DNA of 64,000 nucleotides. It comes from Siderastrea radians (taxonomy: Eukaryota > Cnidaria > Anthozoa > Scleractinia > Rhizangiidae). This document shows positions 22,261 to 34,954 of the stretch, piece by piece; within the stretch, counting starts at the first letter, position 1; every line of letters starts with the position of its first letter. The stretch lies in NCBI GenBank assembly GCA_964017195.1, contig OZ024895.1, forward strand, positions 10,427,001 through 10,491,000, written 5' to 3'. The notes below the pieces were generated by a model. That model worked only from the letters and a program-made list of their open reading frames with translations, was not told the origin of the DNA and ran no database searches. Made by a program: the position numbers and the translations under genes.

Positions 22261-24035
22261 GAGAAAAACCTTGACTGACGTGGAGTCGTAGGATCAACTC
22301 TGAACAATTTCTTTCTTTTTCTTTGAGTTCCTTGGCATTGGACAGACTGCGGGGCATAGTTAACGTATATATGTACGTTTATTGCCATTTTAAAATGTTG
22401 TTGTTGCTGTTGTTGTTGAGCCTCAATAGTTTTGTTGGCTCTGAGATGAAATAATTGTAAAATCTCAAATGTTCCCTACACTGTGAGTATCTTTTATTAG
22501 TAAAGGCAGGAAACCTATGCTTAATATGTTACATGGAAAGAACAAACCGCTATATCTTGGACGCAATCTAACATCCTGATGTGTTATACCTTAACTCCGA
22601 ACTAAACGCATTTTTGCACATTGCTTCTTTCTTTTAAGCCCAAATTTTTTCGTCTAAAACTCATCTTAGTGCTACAAATTTTACAAATATGAATATAACT
22701 GAATAAAGTAGAAATATTTTAACCTCAGCTGGCTCCTCAGTACTTGCCCTGAGGAAATACGCACCCGGTTCTGTAGTCTCCTACGCAGCCGTTTTTAGTG
22801 TCGTCACGCAACGCTCTAAACGTTGTGAGCTCTTGTGAAAAACTAACAAAGCTATACTAATTAGGAAGGCAATCGAAGGGGATATTGCAAGTTACTTGGG
22901 GATTTCTCCTACGGGGCATTTACAAAACCATATTTTTGAGGTTTTATTTTCAAAATAAAAAATAAATTAATATGCCTCAAATTTCTCAAAAATGTCCTCA
23001 TAACTTAATCACATCGGAACTTATCCCTGCACTCAACATAGACTTAACCGTAAGGGAAGAAAATTCAGTAAAAAGCAAAAAGAAAGAAAGAAGGAAAAAA
23101 ATTGATGAATATGCAGCAAGACGCAAAGGTGAGATATATTTGAAAAGAAACGCTACTTACAATATCCAGCGGGGTAATTAATGTGTACATGCATCACAGC
23201 CCTTTGGACAACGTCCTTAATCCTATGCAGCCTCAGGGCTTTTTCTGGCCATTTTTTCGCTCCTGAGTCCCCTCCCCAAGTCAAAGAGTATTTTAAGCTC
23301 AGACAACGAAACTCCGTGGATAGATAGCATACATTAAAAACTGTTTCCTTCGACGTCCGCACCATGACCTGATGACGTCACATGAAGTGGGAACTACTTC
23401 ATGATTTCCATTAAAATTGGCCAATAAGGCAATAAAAAGCAAAAACAGAGCACTGAAATGATCTAAATATGTAAAAGTTTAGCGAAATAACTTTAAAATA
23501 TTTCAATTAAAACAGTAAACGTCAAAAGTTTGAGAAAACTGTTTGTCAAATATGTTGCCATAGCAACATTAGATTTCATTAACAATGGCACGTCCTGTCA
23601 AATTGTTAAATTTTAGAAAACGTTATGATTAAAGGTGGATTTTGCTTGCACACTGAAAAAAGTTATAAACCTTTAAAGTCAATACAAGCACCTTGTGTCC
23701 AACCCCCCCCCCACCCTTCCTCAGGCTGAATAGGACTAATAGAGTATTAAATTTGGTATTTTAACCTTTTGCGCCCCCTTCACTTTCTATTAACAGTTTT
23801 GTTCAAGGGAATTACAAGAACAGGAAAATGTGACAATAAAGAAGTTGTTAGTGTTTCAGATTTCCTCCGAAATCTACGGAAATAGTCGAAAGTCGTCATT
23901 AACACACGTCAATTACATACGACGACAATAAACCGTAATAAAGAGGCCGAAAAAAGTAAGGTAAGTAAATTGATGGTGCAAGTGGTGGCGCCATTTCCAG
24001 AATTTGATTGTTTCAATAGTGTAATTACCACTTAC
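22261..24035. other. Intergenic/intron stretch between the two Ig modules
   Basis: No exon recognised. The duplicated block resumes at about 22,770. The 69-residue lysine-rich plus ORF at 22,972-23,181 is probably chance. Confidence 0.4.
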
Positions 24036-24380
24036 ATTTTACAATCACATTCACTTCATGTTCGAGTGAACCAAAGCTGTCGTCTTCCATTCGAAATCTG
24101 TAAACTCCTTGATCTGATCTTTGCACTGTAAGGATTGTCAGCCATGCCTGGGAGACTGATATGTCTGCTCTGAATCGCTCCTGGAAACTGGGTGCCACAT
24201 ATGTGTTCCCACTTCCAAACTTCTGTGCAATACCCACTGGACTCACAGAATCAGTAACATTTGAAAAACTGGCAGAGCCAACCCCACCACCAAGAGTGTA
24301 GTTCCACACAAGGGTGATGTTGTGTAATTCCTGCACATCTGATGGCTCTGAAGGCTTTGAATTAAAAACTGCTGCAGCTT
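24036..24380 (-). CDS. V-like Ig domain exon lacking canonical cysteines
   Basis: Acceptor TGCATAG and donor GTAAGT give a 345-nt exon, phase 1 at both ends. The translation runs EAAAVFNSKPSEPSDVQ, NITLVWNYTLGGG, APSFQERFRADIS, WLTILTVQRSDQGVYRFRME, EHEVNVIVK. The A', C, D/E and F-strand patterns (RSDQGVY equals the family's D.G.Y corner) indicate a V-type Ig fold. However, the B-strand position reads TLVW and the F-strand position reads YRF, so both disulfide cysteines are missing. It joins in phase to the signal exon at 25,627-25,675. The downstream exons could be those at 7,234-7,476 and 1-149. Extracellular receptor domain; ligand unknown. Confidence 0.8.
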
Positions 24381-25626
24381 CTATGCACAAACATACAAAC
24401 AATACTTCCATGTCAAGAAACATCCATTATACGGTGCACAATATAATTTAAACGGTTTCTTAATAATATATTCAGTTAGAAAAAAAATATTGTTGAACAA
24501 CGAATGTTTCATCCGTTACAATAATAAACAAAGTAGACCATCTAGCTACGTATATACTAAATTGTCCATGCATCAGAATCGATGACAATCTATCAACAAC
24601 TGTTCATGCGGTTATGTGCACATGAAATCCAACGAATAAATTTGAAAAAACCATGCTAGAATGGTCTCTGGAGATGAAACTTGGGTTTCAGTTTATTTGT
24701 ATTTAACCAAACAAGAGTTCAAAAATCGGAACTTGGACAATGAACTGTTTTCGGTGACAATCAGTTTTTACTGTTGACAAACAGACCTGAATTTAATCTA
24801 TGCAGCTACTGACTTTCGACAGAACTCTATAAAGGTCGATGTTTGAGCTAATCTGACGGATTAAATTCCTGTGATTGACTTCGCCTGGATAAACAGTGAT
24901 AAATGCAAGTACGATAAATCATGCCCGTAGATACTTCCTTTAACCTAATGGCAACTATTTCCGCAGCCCTTTGTTACTCTAGCTACAAGTGCAACAACGT
25001 GCGGTTATTTCAAATTTATTTTTTCTCTGTTAGACATTTTAATAGTTGTTAATTTTATTTTAAGCATTTTTTTTTTAGTTTGTTAATTGTGAAAGTGGTC
25101 TTGACCTCTTAGTTAACCATCAAATTAGAAGGCAATTCCACTGGAAACAAAAGTAACGCAATAACAAAAAAGACCAGCACTGAATTCTTTCGATAAAGAT
25201 TTACAAATACAAAATACAGCATCATAGTGAAGGTAGGCAAATACAGCCGAGCCAGATAGAAAGTTAGCCAAGATGAAAATGAAGAATTTTTGACGACTTC
25301 TCCTCATTTCTGATAGCTCGGCTGTTCACCCGTTTTAATCTTGATCCTTGACGTAGCAGCTGTAATGAAATCAACATAAATAGCCCACGTACTGACACTA
25401 CACGGAGAACGTATATGCATGTAGATTAATGTTGCACTTCAAAGACTCCACAAACATTGGAATTTCGACATCGTGATGGGCTGACAAGATTTATCGAAAT
25501 TTCTAGTTCCTTCCTCAAATCAGCGATTTTGAATATTTATTAGTACATCGATATATTTTTCGATAGTTTGAAAGATTAAAGCAGCATGCTATTGCATACA
25601 CCGCTCTATTGCGTGAGTTAACTTAC

Positions 25627-25675
25627 CTGACAATGGTGGAACGCAAATCAAGAACAAAAAGAGAACTCGCTCCAT
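25627..25675 (-). CDS. Signal-peptide first exon of the distal Ig module
   Basis: ATG at 25,675 begins MERVLFLFLICVPPLS, a compact signal peptide. It is cut by donor GTAAGT after 49 nt, in phase 1. The G left over pairs with AA of the V-like exon to give the glutamate of EAAAVF. Paralogous start and donor positions at 21,130-21,178 confirm the model. The flank upstream of the ATG is conserved between both copies, but no clear TATA box stands out. Confidence 0.72.
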
Positions 25676-26386
25676 TGTCAAGATGGGATTGTTGATGATT
25701 TCGTTTTTACGAGTTACGGCGGCACTGAAGTTATTTATTGATTAACTATGCACATAAATATGTCTTTATTTGTTATCCTTGAATGAGCAGGCGCCGATCC
25801 TGAAAGAAACCTTAACGTGACCGCTTTCCACAGTTTTGAACACTGCAGGCGTGACCGTGAATCGGGTTTCAAATAAGGCATATTCCCCAGTTAGAAATTG
25901 AGTTAGAATTATGTTCTCCAAAATGTTATTTCCTGTGATTTAATCCATACAGACAGCATATATTGCCTGATTTCATTTTCCTTTTAAAGAGTCTTGCAAA
26001 CCTGGAAATCAAGGCATCAATTTTAAGGTACCCGTTGAGCTAATTACAAGCTTTAACCATAAAAGAGGATTTATTCTAGGCTGAGATATACTCAGGCCAC
26101 CTGGAAGACTATTTCCCCAGCCATACTAATGTAACCGACCAGGTAGATAGAAGGGCTTTTATGTAACTTTTCAAACCACCAACGTTCCCTCTCCCGTTCG
26201 AGCGTTTCAGTTTAAAGGTGTGGCCCCTGCTCTTTTTTAGTCAGAAGGTATACGTCAGAACTAAGGGTATTTGTTGAACAGTGTACAACAAATAGGCGAA
26301 AAATTACATCTTTCCATCAGAGAAGAGGTTACTCGCAGGGCGTGCCATCTAATTTGCATTGGATAGTACAGCTAGTGTAGCTATCG

Positions 26387-26624
26387 AAAAGCGGCCTTTA
26401 CACGTTAAACTTATGTTGGCGAATTCGTGTTGGCAATCTCAAATGGGTGTGTGTGAACGAAACAACATGTTGGCAAACTGTTGGCGAAAAATAGAACTTA
26501 TCTCTATTCTTGCCAACTTTTCGCCAACAGTTTGCCAACATGTTGTTGTGTCGTTCACACACACCAATTTGAGTTTGTCAACACGATCTTGCCAACATAA
26601 GTTTGACGTGTGAAGGCCGCTTTT
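26387..26624. repeat. 238-bp palindromic foldback MITE
   Basis: AAAAGCGGCCTTTACACGTT at the left is mirrored by ...ACGTGTGAAGGCCGCTTTT at the right. Internal GTTGGCAA / TTGCCAAC repeats complete a near-full-length hairpin. It lies in the 5' flank of the distal Ig module and is absent from the proximal copy. Confidence 0.8.
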
Positions 26625-27467
26625 AAAAGAAGTAAACAATTCGTTAAACACTAACACGGGTACAGCTGCAAATTTTTGAAAACCATAGTGCGCAAGTTGT
26701 AGACGTCCCAAAGATTTGCAGACCTCTAGCATGGTGATGTTGGGTGTTTTTTAAATACCCAGGTTTCGAGAAAGAGTCGCTCTTGGTTATTCGCCTTGTT
26801 ACCGATAACTTTCACAATGTTGAAGTCCAGTGATGGTTATTAGTGTAAATATGAGTTAAAAGGGCTGTAACAGACGTAATGAATCCCGCAGAAATGACTT
26901 AAATAGAGATTTGGAATTCTTGGAGTGTCTACGATGGGTCGTTACCTCATTTTTTACATGAAGCCTTCGTTATGAAGGGTGTTTGTGCTGCCCTTAATTT
27001 CGAGTCAGTGAAAAGCGACGAACATGATGCACATATGTTATCGTGTCAAGAGACAAAAACAAAATCAGTTTTTGCCATGTTTGCCATTCATAGAGTACAG
27101 ATTTCCCAAAACTTACAACATATGTAGCAAGATATAGCCATAATCACGTCAATTAAAGGGAGAAAAATGGTTGAGCGAGAGACACTACGAATGCTAAAAT
27201 AAACTACTTTGCAAGTGACTTAGGAAGATAGCAGAACTGAAATGTATCGGGAACTCGATTTCATCCTATTCATTTTACCAGGTTCCATGGCAGATTGTAA
27301 TAATGTTATATCTGCCAGGAAATATTAAAAATATTTATTTTCGAGTTTAAATAAATTGCACGTTAATTCTTCAATGTTCCCTAAAGTGATTTTTATCAGG
27401 CTGAAAGGTGCATGTTTTTTGAATAGAATAATCATTTACGATAACCAGTTTCTGGCACTTAGAGTAA

Positions 27468-28500
27468 CACTGGACGAAAAAATAGATTTACATGGGTGAC
27501 AAAACAGCAGCAAATATGAAGTAAAGACCGGATTTGCGTTACTTTGGTCATATTTGCTTCAAATAAAATTTTGTATTTACATCATATTTACACATCAAGT
27601 AAAAACGGTAATGGCCGCATTTGCTTTTTATTTGCTGCACTAGGCAAATGTGATGTTCAAAAACAGATTTGTCACACATTTCCACGCGTACTAAAGATGC
27701 TGCAAAGCTGAATATTTGCCCTCACAAAAACGGATTTGCACGAGTAGCAAATTCGTTTCAAATACGAAGTAAATAGTAAATTTGCTCGACTTTGATCGTT
27801 TTACTCCTAAAGCATATTTCATATTTGCACTTTAATTGCAACCAAAGCAAAGACTGTAATGACGGTTTTTGCTCCACCTTTGCTTATCCTCGCAAATGTG
27901 TGCACAGAACCATCTTTGTCAAACTTTTCACCTGTAGTAAACATTGTGCAATAACGTGTATTTGCCCCTCAAAACTGTATTTTCTTGGGTTGCAAATATA
28001 AAGTAAATAGTACATTTGTTCGACTTTGGTCATTTTTGCGCTAAAGCATAATTCACTTTCACACTTTATTTGCAACCAAAGCAAAGACGGTAATGACAGT
28101 TTTTGCTCTACCTTTGCTCATCCTCGCAAATGTGTGCACAGAACCATCTTTGTCAAACTTTTCACCTGTAGTAAACATTGTGCAATAACGTGTATTTGCC
28201 CCTCAAAACTGTATTTTCTTGGATTGCAAATATGAAGTAAATAGTACATTTGTTCGACTTTGGTCATTTTTGCGCTAAAGCATAATTCACTTTCACACTT
28301 TATTTGCAACCAAAGCATAGACGGTAATGACGGTTTTTACTCTGCCTTTGTTTATCGCCGCAAATACGACGCATAGAACCATCTTTCTCAAACTTTTTAT
28401 GTGCAGTAAACATTGTGCAATAACGTGTAATTGCCCACAAAAAATCCATTTTCTTCGCACCAATATATATGAACAGTACATTTGTCTGATAGAAGAAAGG
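27468..28500. repeat. Left subterminal array with three 234-bp tandem units
   Basis: Units begin near 27,792, 28,026 and 28,260 (period 234 bp), with GTGTGCACAGAACCATCTTTG in each of the first two. GCAAATATGAAGTAAA-like words recur throughout. ORFs in both strands repeat with the unit and are not genes. Confidence 0.8.
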
Positions 28501-28825
28501 AATCGTTAAGTCCGATTTTACCCCATGTTTGCTGAAGATATAAAGATAGATAAAAAGATACCCGTTTGTCATTCCTTTTCTGTGTTGTGTAAATATGTTG
28601 TAACAATTGTATACATTATATTGATCCACAAAACTACCCTATTTCAGCAGATGTGGCGTAAAGAAAAAAATAGACACATTATTATACATTTCAGTGACAT
28701 TCAAGTATTTATTTCATCGCTAGCAGTGTTACGGCTGAATACACGATCATGTCTTGCAACAATATAAATTTTTTCGTCAAGTCACTATTTTAAATTATGA
28801 CATGTACACACAAGTTACAATAAAT

Positions 28826-29134
28826 TTAACAGTAACTACAAAAAAAAAAAGCAATCAACCGTTTTAACAATGTCGGAACATGAAACGAGTTTATCTGAAC
28901 GGCCACTATCATCAAAGTAACACAAAGGCCGGGTGGATATTCAGAAACAAAAACATAAATCGTGGCCAACATAGCTAGAGTTCCCTCAACAATGGATCTC
29001 TCTGAGGTGCACAAAATTATCTTCCCAGTGGCTAAGTGCACCTTACTGGGCGAAAAATCCAGGTCACCCTGGAAGATTAGAAATGGATATGGTGTTGTTT
29101 TCCTCTCTGCCACCTGTTTGGCACTGGTTTCTTC
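28826..29134 (-). CDS. Possible passenger-gene terminal exon, uncharacterised
   Basis: A good acceptor (TTTCTTCAACAG) opens a minus-strand exon reading to a stop at 28,826. It includes TPYPFLIFQGDLDFSPSKVH, LATGKIILCTSERSIVEGTL and AMLATIYVFVSEYPPGLCVT. The pattern (a short beta segment, then LAT.YVF...YP) resembles, from memory, the C-terminal part of multi-copy uncharacterised proteins in cnidarian and fish genomes associated with transposons. No function can be assigned. It lies just inside the left subterminal array, where a passenger gene would terminate. Confidence 0.4.
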   Translation of the reverse strand, partial: EETSAKQVAERKTTPYPFLIFQGDLDFSPSKVHLATGKIILCTSERSIVEGTLAMLATIYVFVSEYPPGLCVTLMIVAVQINSFHVPTLLKRLIAFFFCSYC

Positions 29135-29217
29135 CTGTTGAAGAAACAATCAAGAAAGTAAGAATAAAAACAATAACAAAAATAAAGTAAAATAATTAAC
29201 AAATTATCTGACTTAAA

Positions 29218-29960
29218 TAAGATCTCATGACCTCGGATGCTTATGTGAAGATGGTCACTTGTGAATGGGGATACTTTCAGGGAGATGAAACATTTTATGT
29301 TCATGCAGCATCTTCACTACAACAGTTTAGCGAAAAAAACATGAAGTACTTCAGTGTACATCATGACATTAAAAACAATGACTACAACAACAACAACAAA
29401 AACTAGTACACCTGGGGACTAGAATACACTGTAGAAGGTGCATGAAACTGTGTATTCGATTGGACTGTTTGTATCCTCATTTCTGCAATCTGCATTGTAT
29501 TCAGTCGAAACTCTGACCAAATATTTAATAAGGAACAATCTTCATTAAATGACCACTATACAAATTAATAAGAAGTGTCCCCTTCCAGAAAAGATCTCAT
29601 GACCTTGGATGCTTATGTAAAGATGGTCACTTGTGAATGTGGATACTTTCAGGGAGATGAAACATTTGATGTTCATGCAGCATCTTCACTACAAGAGTTT
29701 AGTGAAAAAAACATGAAGTACTACAGTGTACATCATGACATTAAAAACAATGACGACAACAACAACAACAACAACAAAAAGAACTAGTACATCTGGGGAC
29801 TAGAATAGAAGCTGCATAAAACTGTGTATTCGATTGGACTGTTTGCATCCTCATTTCCGTAGTCTGCATTGTATTCAGTCGAAACTCTGACCAAATATTT
29901 AATGAGGAACAATCTTCATTAAATGACCACTATAAAAATTAGTAACAACTGTCCCCTTCC
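29218..29960. repeat. Two-copy tandem duplication (about 365 bp unit)
   Basis: GATCTCATGACCTCGGATGC (29,221) recurs at 29,593 as GATCTCATGACCTTGGATGC. Similarity continues through the CAACAA microsatellite, the GGGGACTAGAATA block and GGAACAATCTTCATTAAATG. The plus ORF at 29,575-29,787 lies in the second copy; the first copy shows the same peptide with substitutions. Confidence 0.8.
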
Positions 29961-30038
29961 AGAAAAAAAAAATATTTACAAGCCATAAGTTTGGTTTATC
30001 TCTGAATTTGACTGGAATGCTAATACTTGTCCTTCAAG

Positions 30039-30052
30039 TTTATTATTATTAC

Positions 30053-30094
<42 letters not shown>

Positions 30095-30095
30095 T
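30039..30095. repeat. (TTA)n microsatellite
   Basis: Uninterrupted ATT triplets except for one ACT. It produces poly-tyrosine and poly-isoleucine ORFs that are not genes. Confidence 0.95.
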
Positions 30096-30139
30096 TACAT
30101 GTACTGTTACATGAGCATAATGCATCAGTCAATTCCAGC

Positions 30140-31010
30140 TGCACCCATCCCCCATCACTGGGCAACTGCGGGGCATTTGTGCACCTTGTCAGTCCCGGGG
30201 GTGGGGCATTAGCAAATTTGGCATGGCTCAGGGGTCGGGCATTTGACTACGCAGGGTACTACCCCTGGGCTATTGGCACATGGTTTCCGACTCTAAATCC
30301 AAACATGGAAGACCCAGCAGTTTGTCGCAGACTGGCTCGACGTAGATTGGCTTGTCCGTCAAAGTTGAGGACTGGACAAACTTGTGGAGGTTTTCTCGAC
30401 TTTATGCATTTATTTCTTAATTGCTTATCGAGGCACAACTTGAGCTATCAGAAACGATTAACCTGAATTGACATATGTATGCTTCTTTAATCAAGGATTT
30501 TATAATTAGAATTTTGTCGCAATGACTCTAAAACTATCATGATCATTTATTAAATTCTAAACATGTTTATAGGGATCGTCATTTACCTTTGCATATTATT
30601 AAAATATTCACAACAGATAACTTTACCACAGACTATTTTATGATGTCAAGATATTTTTACTAGTGAACTGTTTAAAAACAAAATAAATAACCATAAAATG
30701 AGAATCAACTATCATGTAGTGTTGTCTGCATTATTAACCAATTAGAAGATGGAGAGGTAGACCTACAGAAACAAAAAATCACACATTTAAATGTTGAAAG
30801 GGGCACCATTGTGCAATGAATGAAAACTGCTGCAGTGTTGCTTGGGGACGTACGATCCTGGGGGCAGGGCATTTGTCCTCTTTCTTCGTCCCCAGCACGG
30901 GGCATTTGGCAGCTTAAGTGCCCCCATTCCCGGGAATTTGCCATCTACGAAAAAAAATTCTAATGCCAGGGGGGTTAGCTGGGGGGGGGGGGGGAAGGCG
31001 CAGCTGGAAT
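30140..31010. repeat. Dispersed GGGGCATTTG-type GC repeat
   Basis: GGGGCATTTGTG (30,172), GTGGGGCATTAG, GTCGGGCATTTG, GGGCAGGGCATTTG (30,862) and CGGGGCATTTGGC (30,898) share a core, interleaved with AT-rich DNA. The same core occurs in the MITE at 34,232-34,712. Probably interspersed repeat fragments; boundaries not defined. Confidence 0.4.
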
Positions 31011-31019
31011 TGACTGATG

Positions 31020-32180
31020 CATAACCAATACACCATAAACACCGGCGTATAAGCCAGCCCCCCAGATACAGTTTACACATACAAGGTGCACTTACAAAGA
31101 TAAACTCCACAAATTCCTTGTGTTTGCATGTTCCAGCCTTTACCATATAGCAGTGGCAATATTGCTATTGCCACCTCAGTCTTTTCTCCTGAAACAGAGA
31201 ACAGCAGTATTTAGTGGTATCACATGTCTATTAGATTTGTCTTGTCCATTTTTCCTATCTTTTCTTTCTTTTGTCTCGCTAGTCATTGACTATAAATTTA
31301 TCATATAAAACAAAGAAGGGTTAACAACTGGAATCAAGACAAATTTGCAGTTCAGTTTGCAACCACTAGGCAGTCTTAAGGAAAAAAAAAACATGGCAAC
31401 AACGGCATGCAGCAGCACAAGCCATTACTTAATACCTCATCTTGTGAAAGCAAATGTGTAAACACAATAATGCAAAACAATGCCAAAACACATTATTTAA
31501 TCAACTGGTGCAAATGTGATCACTTGCAATGGTACAGCGCTTGAAGATCTGCCGAAAATGCCATCACTTGCAAACTGTACTAAGCATGAAGATCTCGCAT
31601 TATGAAATTTAGTACATATAAACATGATAATTCAACTTGATAAAGATTCCGTGATGGAGTCAAAAGTTTGTGGCTTACATAAATTTTGGATCCTGTGAAA
31701 GAAACCTGATTTGTTTTCATTCAATATGACAGGATCAAGCACCATTTTTTTCACTAATGATAATTCAAACTGTACCAAGAATAACAGACAGACAGAAAGA
31801 CAGCCTTTTTTCCACCACGATTAAAATTAAAGCTCTGCAGCTTGTGGGGTTGTGAAAAATAATAGAAACTAACATTAAGTATATACAAAGCTAAGTAAAA
31901 GGTGGTGTTATTGTTTGTTGCCTTCAGACTGTGAGCAGTCTCTTTCTTCTCCTAGTTTTAGCAAGAAGGAAAATAGGAGGAGTGCTCAGAGTCTATCGGT
32001 TTTTCAATCAATTCAATCTCTTAATGTGACTCAGCTGGTTGCGTCTGGCTAGCGATTGCAGTTTTGTGTCATTTTTTAGAATATTGGCCATGTTTATTTC
32101 CGTTATTGCAGCCTGCTTTTAGTGCGTGGTAGTTTTCAAGCTTCTCTTCTTGGGATCTCCGAAATGACAGGATCTGTACC
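31020..32180. other. Non-coding stretch
   Basis: No supported gene or repeat. Confidence 0.35.
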
Positions 32181-32181
32181 A

Positions 32182-32770
32182 TTAATTTTTATTTGACCAT
32201 GCAATGGGCATTATCTTGCAGTCTTTGTTACACCGAGATTGGTTACTTGTTATTGTGGGAAGATGGTATTGCTTGTTCCTGTTTACAGATGTTTGCAACG
32301 CATCATGTAAGGGTGAAGTCTTCTGCGGTAGCGGCTCTATACTCTTTGTAACTGCAAGTTTCATGTCCCTGGAGTTCGATATTTTTAACTTCTAATGTGT
32401 TCTTGCGCATCGATTCTGAGTCGTCAGCACAGATGCCTTTCCGATTTGATTTCTCGAGGATTCCTAGTTCCATACTGGTTTCGAGTAGAACACATTTAAA
32501 CGTGGCGAAAATTGTCAACTGTGTTTATAATTTTCTTTTGCGCTATTCTGGCACATTCATAAAGAACTCGATCCTCTCAAGTGTGAAAATCTGCTGTTGC
32601 GTTTGTTTACATTTTGCTTTGCGTGTATTGGTTAGATATTTGATACCTTGACAGTTGAGACTTGTCACCTCACAGGGGTGGAATTCAAATTTCAACGGCT
32701 TTTGTGCAGGCTCACTTTTCCTCGCCCCATTCCTCTCGCCGGCACCAAAATACTTGCGCGAATAACACAC
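32182..32770 (-). other. Coding-like block, possible decayed exon
   Basis: Three minus-strand frames follow one another with little overlap: 32,770-32,543 (KFEFHPCEVTSLNCQGIKYL), 32,518-32,303 (LGILEKSNRKGICADDSESM) and 32,364-32,182 (QTSVNRNKQYHLPTITSNQS). Their composition is balanced and unlike the AT-biased shadows around them. This could be a frameshifted exon of a passenger gene in the 27-44 kb element, or chance. No homology recognised. Confidence 0.25.
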
Positions 32771-34009
32771 TTAGTGAGCCTGCTCGCAGGCTAAGTAAAA
32801 TCGGTTCATACAAAATGCTTTAAAAGAACCCCTCAAAACTAAGAACTAATTTCTTAAGGCGGTTCTTAAGGCATAAAGATCTCACATTATGAAATTAAAA
32901 TAATGTGTAAACATGATAATTCAAAACATATAATATTGTGCCTGGCAAACAGTAACTGAGGAGTACTTTGTAATATTCAGTCTACATGAAAGGGTTAACA
33001 ACGCTAAAACGCGAGTTTTCTTTCAAAGTAAGTCTTAATACTCTCTGTTAGCCTGCCAATGGAAGGGGTCTCATACAAATGCTCGCATAAAAACTGTACA
33101 TGTATGCACGCACGCCATACGCTCATACCGTAATTCACACGTCCTGTAGTTGCACCAAATCATCGCTTGTTTGAAACGCAAATAGCGAGCTGTACAATTT
33201 GTTGAGTATTAATGACTTACTCTGGTTTTTAAAGAAACCGTTTGAGGTCACGGGAATTCGAAATCATTGAACACAATTCACATTAACCTTGAAAGTCTAC
33301 ATTGGTTGTTCCATGTTCCAGTGTCAACCCTGGAGTCGCCAGAACATTTTGAAACACTTTCTTGCAGACCTGCCGGCTTCTGGCTATTGATTCTGACCTC
33401 TCTGAATTGCTTTCGCAAGGTGAACCTCGCTATTTTCTACCATTTTCTTACGAAATAAAACGAAGTCCTTCCATTTCAACTTGAAATAACCGCCTACCAA
33501 TTCGGGCTGCGCGCGCATAGTATAATTCAACAACGGCTTTCACAGAATAAATTAACTCGGAAAGAGAAGGTTGGGGAGGGGAGGGACGATAAGCACAAAC
33601 TCAGTTTGCTCAGAAATTTCATGTGTCACCCCTATCAAAGAGTAGCGAATTGAACAAAGTTTCCCTATCCTTTTTTCAAGAACGAAAAATCAAGTTAAAC
33701 CTATTCTGCGAATACTTACAAATTCATGCCACCGATTCCTTCGATTTGCCTGGCCCCGGGGGTGTCCGGAAATTTCACACTCCTATGACAACTACAACTG
33801 TCCAAAAGTATCACGGGCGAACATAGCGCGGGACTTGATGAATTTTGGCGCGGATTTGCACTGTTGTGAAGGCAAGGGTTATGGCTATAGGTATATTTTA
33901 TAGTTTTGTACGTTCCTTGTTCCTCGACGGCGCTGGTTCTTACTTTCGGATGTATCAGGGTTCACCCAGCGTACGAAAATAGCCTTTCCCACAGAGCAGT
34001 TTTAGCAAA

Positions 34010-34141
34010 ATGGAAGCTATACGGGTAGCCCTCGTTTCGACTTGGATCATCAGCCCCGGTCTTCAGCAAATGTCCACATGTCTTATCCGAGAAAAAAAAG
34101 GGAATTCATCAGTCATGTACCAATGTATCGCTGTTGAAACT
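34010..34141 (+). CDS. Candidate first exon of an unknown gene
   Basis: ATG at 34,010 in an AAAATGG start context opens MEAIRVALVSTWIISPGLQQ, continues 44 codons and meets a consensus donor CTG|GTAAGT. A downstream partner exon was not found with confidence; a possible acceptor and short terminal frame are at 38,100-38,223. The start and donor are suggestive only. Confidence 0.3.
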
Positions 34142-34231
34142 GGTAAGTTAACAAACTACTTTATTTTGTATTTGACTGTTGTTCCTATTAATATCATCTT
34201 GGGCTTTTCTAGGTCGAAAGGGCCTAATATA

Positions 34232-34712
34232 ATGTACCAGCCAAATTGAAGCTTCAACATCCTCCCCCCTCCCCCCCCCCGGGCATTTGAACTTTTGACG
34301 ATTGGCTTGTTCAAATTCCTCCCCTCGGGGCAAAAAAGCCGTTCAAATGCCCCACCAATTAGTACTGAAATACCTCTCCTCAAAGACAAATTTTGTCTTC
34401 AAGCAAACACTGTTCACGGTTTTCAGAGAGATATATGCCATAATGACACCTTCAAACTTCTTTTAAAGACCATTTTGAGAGAGTTATTCACTAACAAAGG
34501 CGAAATTCTATCCTAGAAATCCATCAAACCCTGTAAAAAACGAAAAACTCACAGGCGTATTAGGCTAGAACAAGAGGTAAATTTGTTCAAATTCACCCCC
34601 CCCCCCCTTCCAAGGCAACGTTCAAATTCCCCCCTCTCCAGGCATGATGCACAGTCAAATGCCTGGGGTATGCCCAGGGGGGGATGTTGAAGCTTCAATT
34701 TGACCGGTACAT
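34232..34712. mobile_element. TIR MITE with C/G-tract termini
   Basis: TGTACCAGCCAAATTGAAGC at the left is mirrored by the right end (...GAAGCTTCAATTTGACCGGTACA), with GCTTCAACATCC / GGATGTTGAAGC and poly-C/poly-G runs inside. The interior carries GGGCATTTGAAC repeats. No coding capacity. Confidence 0.65.
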
Positions 34713-34954
34713 AAGGGAACGTTATTGGTTGTGGACAATCGATAGGCTCCAGCAAACATGGAGAATAAGTCTTCTTGTAAGTTTGCATTTATGTTTGTGT
34801 AAGAAGCCACAGTAATTGAATGCAAACGGTGTAAGACAATTTGAGAACCACAATTTTTCTTTAGGAATATCGCCAATCTTATCTCAAATTGCACAAGAAG
34901 TCATGTCACTGCTATTCATAGTTATAATCTACTGTGAATATTACAGGTTTCATT

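Larger units (their letters stand above)
22770..27340. repeat. Segmental duplication, distal copy of Ig 5' module
   Basis: Paralogous to 16,850-22,260 over the V-like exon, intron patches (AAAGTGGTCTTGACCTCT near 25,092 against 18,362), the signal exon and about 1.6 kb of 5' flank. This copy has taken only one visible later insertion, the foldback at 26,387-26,624. Confidence 0.75.

Noticed and set aside
27792..28629. Repeated 66-70 residue ORFs on both strands
   Set aside because: By-products of the 234-bp subterminal tandem repeat.
30008..30466. 152-residue plus ORF beginning with poly-Tyr
   Set aside because: Starts in a TTA microsatellite and continues through a GC-rich dispersed repeat; no domain or splice support.
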